NCBI GenBank assembly: GCA_964639535.1
Contig: CAZXDV010000007.1
Location: forward strand, 1 to 28,776
DNA from: WLWS01 sp964639535
Lineage (GTDB): Bacteria; Pseudomonadota; Gammaproteobacteria; Eutrophobiales; Eutrophobiaceae
DNA: 28,776 bases
Direction of reading: 5' to 3'
The notes under the pieces: generated by a model
Database searches by the model: none
The model's input: only the letters and a program-made list of their open reading frames with translations
What the model was told of the DNA's origin: nothing
Part shown: positions 1-7,519 of the stretch, in pieces
How the letters are laid out: each line of letters opens with the position of its first letter
Numbering within the stretch: position 1 is the stretch's first letter
Made by a program: the position numbers and the translations under genes

Positions 1-1588
1 TCCCCAGCGGGACGGTGGCACCCACCTGGCGGGTTTCAGGGGAGCCTTGACTCGAAGTATCAATAATCACATGGAAAAAAGTGGGCTTGCGGGCAAGGAG
101 AAAATAGCCATTACCGGTGACGACGTGCGTGAAGGCCTGACAGCAGTGCTTTCCGTGAAAGTGCCGGACCCGAAATTCTCGTCCCAGACAAAAGACAAGC
201 TCGTGTCCAGTGAGGTTAAAGGGGTTGTTGAATCCTCCGTGGCAGAAAAACTGCAGGAATTCCTGCTTGAAAAACCCACCGAAGCAAAAAGCGTGTGTGA
301 AAAAATTATTGACGCTGCCAGGGCCAGGGAGGCTGCGCGCAAGGCGCGGGAATTAACCAGGCGCAAGACTGCGCTGGACGTGGCGGGCTTGCCGGGCAAG
401 CTTGCAGATTGCCAGGAAAAAGACCCCGCCCTGTCTGAAATTTTCCTGGTGGAGGGTGATTCAGCCGGAGGCTCGGCCAAGCAGGGACGTGACCGGCGCA
501 CGCAGGCCATCCTGCCTTTGAAGGGAAAAATCCTTAATGTAGAGAAGGCACGCTTTGACAAGATGCTGTCTTCGGCGGAGGTGGGGACGCTTATTACTGC
601 ACTTGGCTGTGGTATTGGCAGGGATGAGTTTGATCCGGACAAGCTACGCTATCACCGCATAATTATCATGACGGATGCAGACGTGGATGGTTCGCATATT
701 CGTACCCTTTTATTAACCTTCTTTTTCAGGCAAATGCCGGAGTTGATCGAAAGAGGGCATGTTTATATCGCGCAACCGCCGCTTTACAAGATAAAAAAGG
801 GCAAGCAGGAGCGCTATATTAATGACGAAGCCCAGCGTGAAAGCTATGTTATGGAGCTGGCCCTTAAAGACGCGAGTGTAAAACTGGATGAATCAGCTGA
901 AGCGCTCTCCGACGAACAGACAAGGGAATTATCCGAGCGCTTCCTCAACATGCGCCAGGAGCTGGAGCGTCTTTCAAAACGCTATCACCCGGGAATTCTC
1001 GATGAGATTCGCAAGATACGGCAATTGTCTGCGGCTGATTGCGCGGATGAAAGTCGCGTCAGGGACTGGTTTGACGAGCTCCTGCGTCGACTGGAGAGCG
1101 AAAAGGGTGATGCTGCCAGCTACGAAGTAGAGGTTTTTTCAACCACGGGGGGAGCGGACTTTGGTGGAAAGGTCAGTGTTGATACCCACGGTATAAAATC
1201 GGTTAACGTATTTTCACCGGACTTTTTTGCCTCCGGCGAGTACAGGCGCCTGACCGAGCTGGAGAGCAGTCATGACAGCGCAGCTATCGTTGTTGCCAGG
1301 GGTGACAAGGAAGCGCAGGTGCAAAGTCTCAGCGCTGCATTTATCTGGCTGCTTGAAGAAGCTTCGCAGGGCCTGCATATCCAGCGCTACAAGGGGCTCG
1401 GGGAAATGAACCCTGATCAGCTGTGGGAAACAACCATGGATGCGACTACCAGGAATATGTCACAGGTGAGGATTGAAGATGCCGTCGCGGCAGATGAAAT
1501 CTTTACTACCCTGATGGGTGACCAGGTAGAGCCGCGGCGTGAGTTTATTGAACTCAACGCCCTCAGCGTGGAAAACCTGGATACCTAG
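1..1588 (+). CDS. gyrB: DNA gyrase subunit B, C-terminal part (5' truncated by window edge)
   Basis: GyrB is the ATPase subunit of DNA gyrase, which introduces negative supercoils in the cytoplasm. The frame is open from base 2, so the start codon lies outside the window. The visible 528 residues begin at a GGTHLAGFR motif in the transducer domain and correspond to about residue 275 to the C-terminus of the roughly 804-residue gammaproteobacterial protein. The TOPRIM domain is clear, with EGDSAGGSAKQGR and the metal-binding DADVDGSHIR motif. It is followed by the insert of about 170 residues typical of Gram-negative GyrB, and the QRYKGLGEMNP block comes near the end. The gene converges on comF and the two stop codons overlap in CTAG (1585-1588). 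Identification is secure. Confidence 0.98.
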   Translation, partial: PQRDGGTHLAGFRGALTRSINNHMEKSGLAGKEKIAITGDDVREGLTAVLSVKVPDPKFSSQTKDKLVSSEVKGVVESSVAEKLQEFLLEKPTEAKSVCEKIIDAARAREAARKARELTRRKTALDVAGLPGKLADCQEKDPALSEIFLVEGDSAGGSAKQGRDRRTQAILPLKGKILNVEKARFDKMLSSAEVGTLITALGCGIGRDEFDPDKLRYHRIIIMTDADVDGSHIRTLLLTFFFRQMPELIERGHVYIAQPPLYKIKKGKQERYINDEAQRESYVMELALKDASVKLDESAEALSDEQTRELSERFLNMRQELERLSKRYHPGILDEIRKIRQLSAADCADESRVRDWFDELLRRLESEKGDAASYEVEVFSTTGGADFGGKVSVDTHGIKSVNVFSPDFFASGEYRRLTELESSHDSAAIVVARGDKEAQVQSLSAAFIWLLEEASQGLHIQRYKGLGEMNPDQLWETTMDATTRNMSQVRIEDAVAADEIFTTLMGDQVEPRREFIELNALSVENLDT

Positions 1589-2265
1589 ACCTGGCTGCCC
1601 GGACGGGCCTGGGCGCAGGCCCAAAGCCTGACATCTGCGGCTCCGGCCATCCTGAGCTGTTTTGCAAGTTCGTTGGCGGTATGACCGGTGGTCACGATGT
1701 CATCAATAATGGCTACCGTTTCTCCATTCAGCTGGCCTGGACAGCAAAAAGCACCCTCGAGGTTTGATTTTCTTTCCTTTGCGCCAAGAGAAAACTGTGG
1801 CCGGGTATTCCTGCTGCGCCGCGGGTGCGGTTTTAACAGTGGCACGCCGAGGTGTTTTCCAAGTACGCGCGCGATCTCAAGGGACTGGTTAAATCCTCTT
1901 GAATACAGCCTGTAAGGATGGAGTGGCACGGGTACAAGGAAATCGGGTGTCAGCAGGTTTTCAGCGGCGATCCCTTCGGCCATAAGCCTGCCAAGCTCCG
2001 TGGCAAGTAACAGCTGTTTTCCATATTTCAGGGACTGCAACAGGCTGTCCATGGGAAACCGGTAAGACCAGGCACAGTACATTTCGCTTATGGCTTTATT
2101 CTCAAGTGAAGCTGCTAATGCTGCTGGTGGGTTTTGGCCGTGTTCGGCCACCGCCATGTCTTCGCGACAGCCCCGGCAAAATAGCCTGCCGCTGGAAACG
2201 CGGGATCGGCAGAGAAAACAGGCCCCGGGAATGTATTGATTAATATTTAACCACTTGTAAACCAA
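1585..2265 (-). CDS. comF: ComF/GntX-family phosphoribosyltransferase-like protein
   Basis: ComF-family proteins combine an N-terminal zinc ribbon with a type I phosphoribosyltransferase fold. They are linked to DNA uptake in competent bacteria and to use of DNA as a nutrient in E. coli (GntX); the exact biochemistry is unsettled. Two CxxC pairs (CFLC and CRGC) lie near the N-terminus, and the PRPP-binding motif (AIIDDIVTTGHT) is near the C-terminus. The frame stays open up to 2367, but that would overlap bioB. I chose the TTG at 2263-2265 because an AAGGTGA ribosome site precedes it and it gives 226 residues, matching the roughly 227 of E. coli GntX. The start lies inside the predicted biotin operator. 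Confidence 0.88.
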   Translation of the reverse strand: MVYKWLNINQYIPGACFLCRSRVSSGRLFCRGCREDMAVAEHGQNPPAALAASLENKAISEMYCAWSYRFPMDSLLQSLKYGKQLLLATELGRLMAEGIAAENLLTPDFLVPVPLHPYRLYSRGFNQSLEIARVLGKHLGVPLLKPHPRRSRNTRPQFSLGAKERKSNLEGAFCCPGQLNGETVAIIDDIVTTGHTANELAKQLRMAGAADVRLWACAQARPGSQV

Positions 2266-2287
2266 GCTTGAATCACCTTGTTGACAG
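2255..2287. promoter_or_regulatory. Predicted BirA (biotin repressor) operator
   Basis: A perfect TTGTAAACC half-site (2255-2263) is followed by a 15-base spacer and TGTTGACAG (2279-2287), which matches 6 of 9 positions of the second half-site GGTTTACAA. This is the arrangement known for biotin operators bound by BirA loaded with biotinyl-5'-AMP. The right arm overlaps a TTGACA -35 box, and the site sits directly upstream of bioB. It also contains the TTG start of comF on the other strand. The motif match is seen in the sequence; binding is inferred. Confidence 0.8.
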
Positions 2288-2309
2288 CGCCCAGGCCAGG
2301 CGCAATGAT
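2281..2309 (+). promoter_or_regulatory. Probable bioB operon promoter
   Basis: A consensus -35 box TTGACA (2281-2286) is followed after 17 bases by AATGAT (2304-2309), a 4 of 6 match to the -10 consensus. The -35 lies inside the right half of the predicted BirA operator, so repression by steric exclusion would be expected. The bioB ribosome site (AAAGGGGGT, 2321-2329) follows shortly after. Confidence 0.5.
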
Positions 2310-2335
2310 CCACGAAACAGAAAGGGGGTAAACCG

Positions 2336-3322
2336 ATGGTCGCAAATATAAAAGAGTTCCGTTCCACGCAGGCTGATTATGCCTGTCGACATGACTGGAC
2401 CCACGAACAAATCAGCGAGCTGTTTGAACTCCCTTTCAACGATCTCCTGCATTATGCGCAATCCGTGCATCGCCACCATTTTAATCCAAACGAGGTGCAG
2501 CTGAGTACCCTGGTGAACATAAAGTCTGGCGGTTGCTCAGAGGACTGCGCCTATTGCCCGCAAAGCGCCCATTACGACACCTCGGTTAAGTCGGAGTCGC
2601 TGCTGAATGTCGAGGAAGTACTGCAATCAGCACGGTTGGCGAAGGAACAGGGTGCAAGCCGCTTTTGCATGGGAGCGGCGTGGCGTAGCCCCAGGGGCAA
2701 GGCCTTTGACCAGGTGCTGGAGATGGTGAGCGAGGTGAAACAAATGGGCCTGGAAACCTGTGCCACGCTTGGCATGCTTGATGAAGACCAGGCGCAGCAG
2801 CTGAAAAGCGCCGGGCTGGATTACTACAACCATAACCTGGACACCTCGGAAGAATATTACGGCGAGATCATTACCACCCGTACCTACCAGGATCGGCTCG
2901 ATACCCTGGAAAATGTGAGAAAGGCGGATATGAGCGTGTGCTGTGGCGGTATTGTCGGACTGGGTGAGGGCCGCAAGGACAGGGTGTCCCTGCTGGTGAC
3001 CCTGTCAACCATGCCCAGGCACCCGGAAAGCGTGCCAATCAACCTGCTGGTACAGGTAGAAGGTACGCCGCTTGAAGGGGTAAAAAAGCTGGATCCCTTT
3101 GAGTTTGTGCGCACCATCGCCGTGACCAGGATAGTTATGCCGGCTTCCCATGTTCGCCTCTCTGCAGGCCGCAGTGACATGGACGAAGCGCTGCAGGCCC
3201 TGTGTTTTCACGCCGGCGCCAACTCTATCTTCTATGGCGAAAAGCTTCTGACAACTGAAAACCCTGAACACAACGAAGACATGGCCCTGTTTGAAAGGCT
3301 TGGCATGAGGCCCACGGCGTAA
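2336..3322 (+). CDS. bioB: Biotin synthase
   Basis: BioB is a radical SAM enzyme that inserts sulfur into dethiobiotin, the last step of biotin synthesis. The radical-SAM CxxxCxxC motif is at C67-C71-C74, in GGCSEDCAYCPQSAHY, and coordinates the [4Fe-4S] cluster. Downstream motifs such as YYNHNLDTS and the conserved arginine in SAGR support the auxiliary [2Fe-2S] site region. The length of 328 residues is slightly below the 346 of E. coli. The ATG at 2336 is preceded by a strong AAAGGGGG ribosome site. It is the first gene of bioB-bioF-bioC-bioD, and its TAA directly abuts the bioF start. It is probably repressed by BirA. Confidence 0.97.
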   Translation: MVANIKEFRSTQADYACRHDWTHEQISELFELPFNDLLHYAQSVHRHHFNPNEVQLSTLVNIKSGGCSEDCAYCPQSAHYDTSVKSESLLNVEEVLQSARLAKEQGASRFCMGAAWRSPRGKAFDQVLEMVSEVKQMGLETCATLGMLDEDQAQQLKSAGLDYYNHNLDTSEEYYGEIITTRTYQDRLDTLENVRKADMSVCCGGIVGLGEGRKDRVSLLVTLSTMPRHPESVPINLLVQVEGTPLEGVKKLDPFEFVRTIAVTRIVMPASHVRLSAGRSDMDEALQALCFHAGANSIFYGEKLLTTENPEHNEDMALFERLGMRPTA

Positions 3323-4507
3323 GTGACGCAGGGTACAGAGGGCTTTTCCAGGGAAGCCGTCCAGGCGCAATTATCAGAAATAGAGTCCAGCGGTTTATAC
3401 CGGCGGCGCGTCGTCCATACAGGCCCGCAATCTGTTTCGGTAACTGTCGCTGGTAATGAATTGCTCAACTTCTGCAGCAATGACTACCTTGGTCTTGCCA
3501 ACGATCCGCGCCTTGCCGAAGCCATGTGTGAAGCTATACAGCACTACGGTGTCGGCAGTGGTGCCTCGCCGCTGGTTTGTGGTTACAGCGAAGCCCACGA
3601 GCAGCTGGAGAACCAGGTAGCAAGTCTCTGCAAACGCGATCGCGCGCTGGTTTTCTCCAGCGGCTACCTGGCTAACCTTGCGGTCAGCGCCACGCTCGCC
3701 CCGGGTCGCGATGACTGTATCTACCAGGACAGGCTTAACCATGCCTCTATCATTGATGCAGCAAAGCTTGGTAACGCGCGCCTGTGTCGTTATTCCCACT
3801 CAGACATTGATGGGCTTAGGCAAATGATCGCTGAGCCGGTGCGCGGGAAAAAACTCGTGGTGACCGATGCTGTTTTCAGCATGGATGGTGATATTGCGCG
3901 CCTGGCAGATATTGCGGAGATATCGCGCGAGGCTGGCGCGTGCCTGGTAGTAGATGATGCCCACGGTCTTGGTGTCCTGGGTCGTGACGGAGGCGGCACC
4001 CTGGAGGAGCTGGGTCTCGACCAGGATGCGGTGCCGCTAATGGTCGCCACCTTTGGCAAGGCAGTCGGCTGCTCCGGCGCATTTGTCGCTGGACGTGAAG
4101 ACCTGGTGGAGCTGCTGTTACAAAAAGCCCGGCCTTACATCTACTCAACGGCAATGCCGCCGGCGCTGGCAAAAACCGCCTGCAGGGGAATTGAACTGGT
4201 AAAAAATGAAGCCTGGCGCCGGGAAAAACTGCGCCAGCTGGCAACATCTCTTGACCAGGCCCTGCCTCGAAATGGCGTTTTAGAGGGCGGCTGCAGCCCG
4301 GCCATAAGGCCAGTGATCGTGGGCGATGCGTCAAGGGCCCTTGAGCTGAGCCAGGCCTTGAGAGAGGAGGGCATCCTGGTTACCGCGATCAGGCCACCGA
4401 CGGTGCCGGCCAATACGGCCAGGCTGCGAGTCACCCTGTCAGCGGCCCATGAGCCGAAAGACCTGCAGCGATTGCTTGATGTGCTGGGCCCCGCAATGGT
4501 GGCCTGA
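3323..4507 (+). CDS. bioF: 8-amino-7-oxononanoate synthase
   Basis: BioF is a PLP-dependent alpha-oxoamine synthase that condenses pimeloyl-ACP (or pimeloyl-CoA) with L-alanine to give 8-amino-7-oxononanoate. The fold-type I landmarks are in order: the substrate-loop block VGSGASPLVCGYSEAH, then VDDAHGLGVLG with the PLP-binding Asp and His, then the Schiff-base lysine K246 in FGKAVGCSGAF. The length of 394 residues is typical. The start is a GTG immediately after the bioB stop (TAAGTG), and no other in-frame start exists upstream of the conserved core, so translation is probably coupled to bioB. The stop lies 13 bases before bioC. Confidence 0.96.
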   Translation: MTQGTEGFSREAVQAQLSEIESSGLYRRRVVHTGPQSVSVTVAGNELLNFCSNDYLGLANDPRLAEAMCEAIQHYGVGSGASPLVCGYSEAHEQLENQVASLCKRDRALVFSSGYLANLAVSATLAPGRDDCIYQDRLNHASIIDAAKLGNARLCRYSHSDIDGLRQMIAEPVRGKKLVVTDAVFSMDGDIARLADIAEISREAGACLVVDDAHGLGVLGRDGGGTLEELGLDQDAVPLMVATFGKAVGCSGAFVAGREDLVELLLQKARPYIYSTAMPPALAKTACRGIELVKNEAWRREKLRQLATSLDQALPRNGVLEGGCSPAIRPVIVGDASRALELSQALREEGILVTAIRPPTVPANTARLRVTLSAAHEPKDLQRLLDVLGPAMVA

Positions 4508-4520
4508 GAGGATACTTGTA

Positions 4521-5405
4521 ATGGATGTGAAGGCCGGGCTGAAGAAAAGTACCGTGGCAAGAAATTTTGATGCCGCTGCAAGCAGCTACAGGCAGGCCAA
4601 CAGCCTGCAAAACGTCGTGGCCAGGCGCCTGTTGGAAAGAATGGAGTACATGACGCTGGAGCCGCAGCAGCTGCTGGACATGGGGTCCGGCCCCGGCACT
4701 TCTGCCCTGCTGCTGCAGGGCGCGTTCAAAAAAGCCAGGGTGCTGGAGCTGGATATGTCCCCGGGCATGTTGCTCGAGTCAAGCCGTAATGACAGGAAGT
4801 TTTTTTCCAGGCGTCGCCGAATTTGCGCGGATGCAGAAAAAATGGCGCTGCGCTCGTCATCGGTTGACGTGGTGTTTTCCAGCCTGATGCTGCAATGGTG
4901 TGATAACCCGGATAGTGTATTTACCGAGGTTGAGAGGGTTTTGAAACCCAACGGGCTGTTTATATTTTCGAGTTTCGGCCCTGACACGCTAAAGGAATTA
5001 AGACAGAGCTGGCAGGCCGTTGACAACGAAGTGCATGTGAATACCTTCCTCGACATGCATGATGTGGGTGATGGGCTTGTGCGATGCGGGCTGCAGAACC
5101 CTGTGCTGGAGGTTGAATATATCGACTTCCAGTATGAGGATGCACGCAGGCTCATGCACGATCTGAAACAGCTTGGTGCACAAAACTCAAACCAGGGTCG
5201 GCGCAGAAGCCTGACAGGAAAAACGCGCATGCAGGGAATGTTGGCCGAATACGAAAAGCTTCGTCACCAGGGCAAGCTGCCGGTTACTTACGAAGTGGTT
5301 TACGGCCACGCGTGGAAGTCCCCGGTGGAACTGGCCAGGAAGACCGCAGGCAACACCGCGACTTTCTCGCTGGACGCTTTAAAAGGGAGTATGCCGCGCC
5401 AATGA
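4521..5405 (+). CDS. bioC: Malonyl-ACP O-methyltransferase
   Basis: BioC methylates the free carboxyl of malonyl-ACP so that the fatty acid synthesis enzymes can build the pimeloyl moiety of biotin. The SAM-binding glycine motif DMGSGPGT is at residues 53-60. An acidic residue follows the next beta strand (ELDMSPGML), and the block FIFSSFGPDTLKELRQSW is characteristic of BioC. The reading frame is open upstream into bioF, but the ATG at 4521 has a GAGAGG ribosome site at the right distance and gives 294 residues, so it is preferred. The stop overlaps the bioD start (ATGA). The product is a methyl ester that needs an esterase such as BioH, which is not encoded in this window. Confidence 0.93.
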   Translation: MDVKAGLKKSTVARNFDAAASSYRQANSLQNVVARRLLERMEYMTLEPQQLLDMGSGPGTSALLLQGAFKKARVLELDMSPGMLLESSRNDRKFFSRRRRICADAEKMALRSSSVDVVFSSLMLQWCDNPDSVFTEVERVLKPNGLFIFSSFGPDTLKELRQSWQAVDNEVHVNTFLDMHDVGDGLVRCGLQNPVLEVEYIDFQYEDARRLMHDLKQLGAQNSNQGRRRSLTGKTRMQGMLAEYEKLRHQGKLPVTYEVVYGHAWKSPVELARKTAGNTATFSLDALKGSMPRQ

Positions 5406-6079
5406 CATCCTTCATCGTGAGCGGTACAGACACCGGTATCGGCAAGACCTGGGTAACGGTAGCGCTGATACGGGCTTTTCTTGATCGCGGGGAACGCGTG
5501 CTTGGGATGAAGCCGCTGGCCAGTGGTTGCGAAGTTATAGATAACGAGCTTCGTAATGAAGACGCCCTGCTGATACAGCAGGCTGGCTGGCAAGCCGTGG
5601 ATTACTCCCTGGTTAACCCCTACGCCTTTAAGCCACCGGTGTCGCCTCACGCTGCCGCAGCGAAAGAGGGCGTGCAGGTGTCGCTGAAAACGATCCTCGA
5701 GTGTTACGAGATCCTGCAGGGACAGGCCGACAGGGTGATAATAGAGGGTGTGGGGGGCTGGCGAGTGCCATTTTCCGACGAATTGTCCCTGAAAGACCTG
5801 GTAAAAGCGCTTGAATTGCCGGTGATCATGGTGGTGGGCCTGAAACTGGGCTGTATCAACCATGCCCTGCTGACCGCGGAAGCGCTGGACAGGGACGGTA
5901 TAGAGCTCAGGGCCTGGGTGGCAAACCAGCTTGAAAGCGACTACCTGATGCAGGATGCGACCATGCGTACCCTTGAAACCTCGATACCGGCCCCGCTGCT
6001 CGGGCTCACTCCCTGCCTGCAGACCCTGCAACCGGACAAACTGGCTGAAGCTCTTGACGTAGATGTGCTGATAGATTGA
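5402..6079 (+). CDS. bioD: Dethiobiotin synthetase
   Basis: BioD is an ATP-dependent enzyme that carboxylates 7,8-diaminopelargonate and closes the ureido ring to form dethiobiotin. The P-loop GTDTGIGKT lies at residues 8-16 (K15), and the VIIEGVGGWRVP block that follows is diagnostic. The length of 225 residues equals that of E. coli BioD. The ATG at 5402 overlaps the bioC stop by 4 bases, so the frame extension up to 5312 is rejected. This is the last gene of the operon. bioA, which makes its substrate, is not in the window. Confidence 0.96.
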   Translation: MTSFIVSGTDTGIGKTWVTVALIRAFLDRGERVLGMKPLASGCEVIDNELRNEDALLIQQAGWQAVDYSLVNPYAFKPPVSPHAAAAKEGVQVSLKTILECYEILQGQADRVIIEGVGGWRVPFSDELSLKDLVKALELPVIMVVGLKLGCINHALLTAEALDRDGIELRAWVANQLESDYLMQDATMRTLETSIPAPLLGLTPCLQTLQPDKLAEALDVDVLID

Positions 6080-6381
6080 GTTTTTTAGCCCGGGAAGGCC
6101 ACTTGAGACTTGCATCACGCCGTCACACTGAGGCATATTGTCGCATTGAGCAAGAATGGCCAAAACAGGGTCGGCACAAGGGTTCGCTGTCGTAGAGGAA
6201 AGAGGTGATGCCGACATGAAATGAGGGCCTGGGTAAAGCTGCTGCGTGCATGACTATTACCCCCGGTTTTTATATGATCCCTGCCGCGCTTAGAGTTGAA
6301 TTCTGCGGGTTGCCCCATGGGCCGCGCGCGCATAAAAAACATAAAAAATCTAACCGAATCGTTATTGCTGAGGAAAGCTGC
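6080..6381. other. Intergenic region between bioD and coxB
   Basis: This is 302 bases without a supported gene. A short T-run follows the bioD stop, but no clear hairpin precedes it, so no terminator is called. A 7-base inverted repeat, GTCGGCA (6170-6176) and TGCCGAC (6209-6215), flanks a 32-base loop. A likely promoter lies at 6249-6277, about 105 bases upstream of coxB, and the leader ends with a strong ribosome site (GAGGAAAG, 6370-6377). The region looks like the regulatory front of the oxidase operon. Confidence 0.6.
6249..6277 (+). promoter_or_regulatory. Probable cox operon promoter
   Basis: ATGACT (6249-6254, 4 of 6 to the -35 consensus) and TATGAT (6272-6277, 5 of 6 to the -10 consensus) are separated by exactly 17 bases. 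Transcription would start near 6284 and leave a leader of about 98 bases before coxB. This is prediction from consensus only. Confidence 0.5.
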
Positions 6382-7476
6382 ATGTTTTTAGAGAAACTGC
6401 GAAGTTGTATTTGGGGACTGATACTTCCATTGATGATGTTTAGTGGAAGTGCGGCAGCAGAGTGGGGTTTAAACCTCACCAGGGGTGTAACCCCGATAAG
6501 CCGTGAAGTCTACGATCTGCACATGATCATCTTGTACGTGGTAACTGCGATTGGCGTGCTTGTGTTTAGTGTAATGATCTGGTCTATCATTCATCACCGT
6601 AAGTCCAGGGGCGCTGAACCCGCCCAGTTTCACCACAATACCGCCGCTGAACTGATCTGGACCATCATTCCCATAGTCATCCTGGTTGTGCTGGCAGTGC
6701 CTGCCACAAAAACCCTGATCAAGATGGAAGAAACCAGCGATGCAGAAATAACCGTCAAGGTCACCGGTTACCAGTGGAAGTGGAAATACGACTACCTGGA
6801 AGACGACGTCAGCTTCTTTAGTTCCATGGACGAGCTCAGCAACAGCATTCGCAGGAATGAGTCTGACATGAAGCCGGAAGACCACGAGCACTACCTGCTC
6901 GACGTGGATAACCCGGTAGTGCTGCCGGTCAATACCAAGGTGCGCATCCTGACAACCGCGGCTGATGTTATTCACGCATGGTGGGTACCAGCGCTGGGCT
7001 GGAAGCGAGATGCGATCCCCGGTTATATCAACGACAACTGGACAATCATTGAAGAAGAAGGCGTGTATCGCGGCCAGTGTGCCGAGCTCTGCGGTCGAGA
7101 CCATGGCTTCATGCCGATCGTTGTAAAGGCCGTCAGCAAGTTTGACTACGCGGTGTGGGTGGAAGAAATGAAAAGCCAGCCCACCGAGATTGATGGTGAA
7201 AAGCTGTATGCCACGCACTGTTCAACCTGCCACCAGGCAAACGGCCAGGGTCTGCCTGGTGCGTTCCCTGCCCTTGCCGGAAGCCCGATTGCTACCGGGC
7301 CGGCAGCGGGGCACATCGATATTGTTTTAAATGGTAAGCCCGGCACCGCCATGCTGGCTTATGGACCGCAATTATCCGACGAGGAGATTGCGGCAATCGT
7401 TACCTATGAGCGAAATGCCTGGGGTAATGATGTTGGGGATGAGGTGACGGCGGAAGATGTAAAAGCGCGGCGATAA
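6382..7476 (+). CDS. coxB: Cytochrome c oxidase subunit II with C-terminal cytochrome c domain
   Basis: CoxB carries the CuA centre that receives electrons for the aa3 terminal oxidase. It has a signal peptide with a likely cut after GSAAA (residue 26) and two transmembrane helices. The periplasmic cupredoxin domain has all CuA ligands: H198, C233, C237, H241 and M244 in the block CAELCGRDHGFM. A C-terminal cytochrome c domain follows, with the heme-binding CSTCH motif at C280-C283-H284, so this is a caa3-type subunit that can accept electrons through its own heme c. The ATG at 6382 has a GAGGAAAG ribosome site and starts the signal peptide, giving 364 residues. The open frame upstream to 6250 is ignored. 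It is the first gene of the cox cluster. Confidence 0.96.
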   Translation: MFLEKLRSCIWGLILPLMMFSGSAAAEWGLNLTRGVTPISREVYDLHMIILYVVTAIGVLVFSVMIWSIIHHRKSRGAEPAQFHHNTAAELIWTIIPIVILVVLAVPATKTLIKMEETSDAEITVKVTGYQWKWKYDYLEDDVSFFSSMDELSNSIRRNESDMKPEDHEHYLLDVDNPVVLPVNTKVRILTTAADVIHAWWVPALGWKRDAIPGYINDNWTIIEEEGVYRGQCAELCGRDHGFMPIVVKAVSKFDYAVWVEEMKSQPTEIDGEKLYATHCSTCHQANGQGLPGAFPALAGSPIATGPAAGHIDIVLNGKPGTAMLAYGPQLSDEEIAAIVTYERNAWGNDVGDEVTAEDVKARR

Positions 7477-7519
7477 ACAGCATCCAAACAATGAATGAAA
7501 TTTTTAGAGGAAAGGTAAA

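Noticed and set aside
67..642. Minus-strand frame of 191 residues opposite gyrB
   Set aside because: It mirrors the gyrB codon pattern and has low-complexity serine-rich content. It is not a gene.
2266..2367. N-terminal extension of comF by 34 residues to 2367
   Set aside because: It would overlap bioB and cross its promoter and operator, has no family similarity, and makes the protein longer than known ComF/GntX. The TTG at 2265 with a ribosome site fits better.
6107..6124. FNR/ANR-like site TTGAG...ATCAC upstream of coxB
   Set aside because: The spacing and half-sites do not fit TTGAT-N4-ATCAA.
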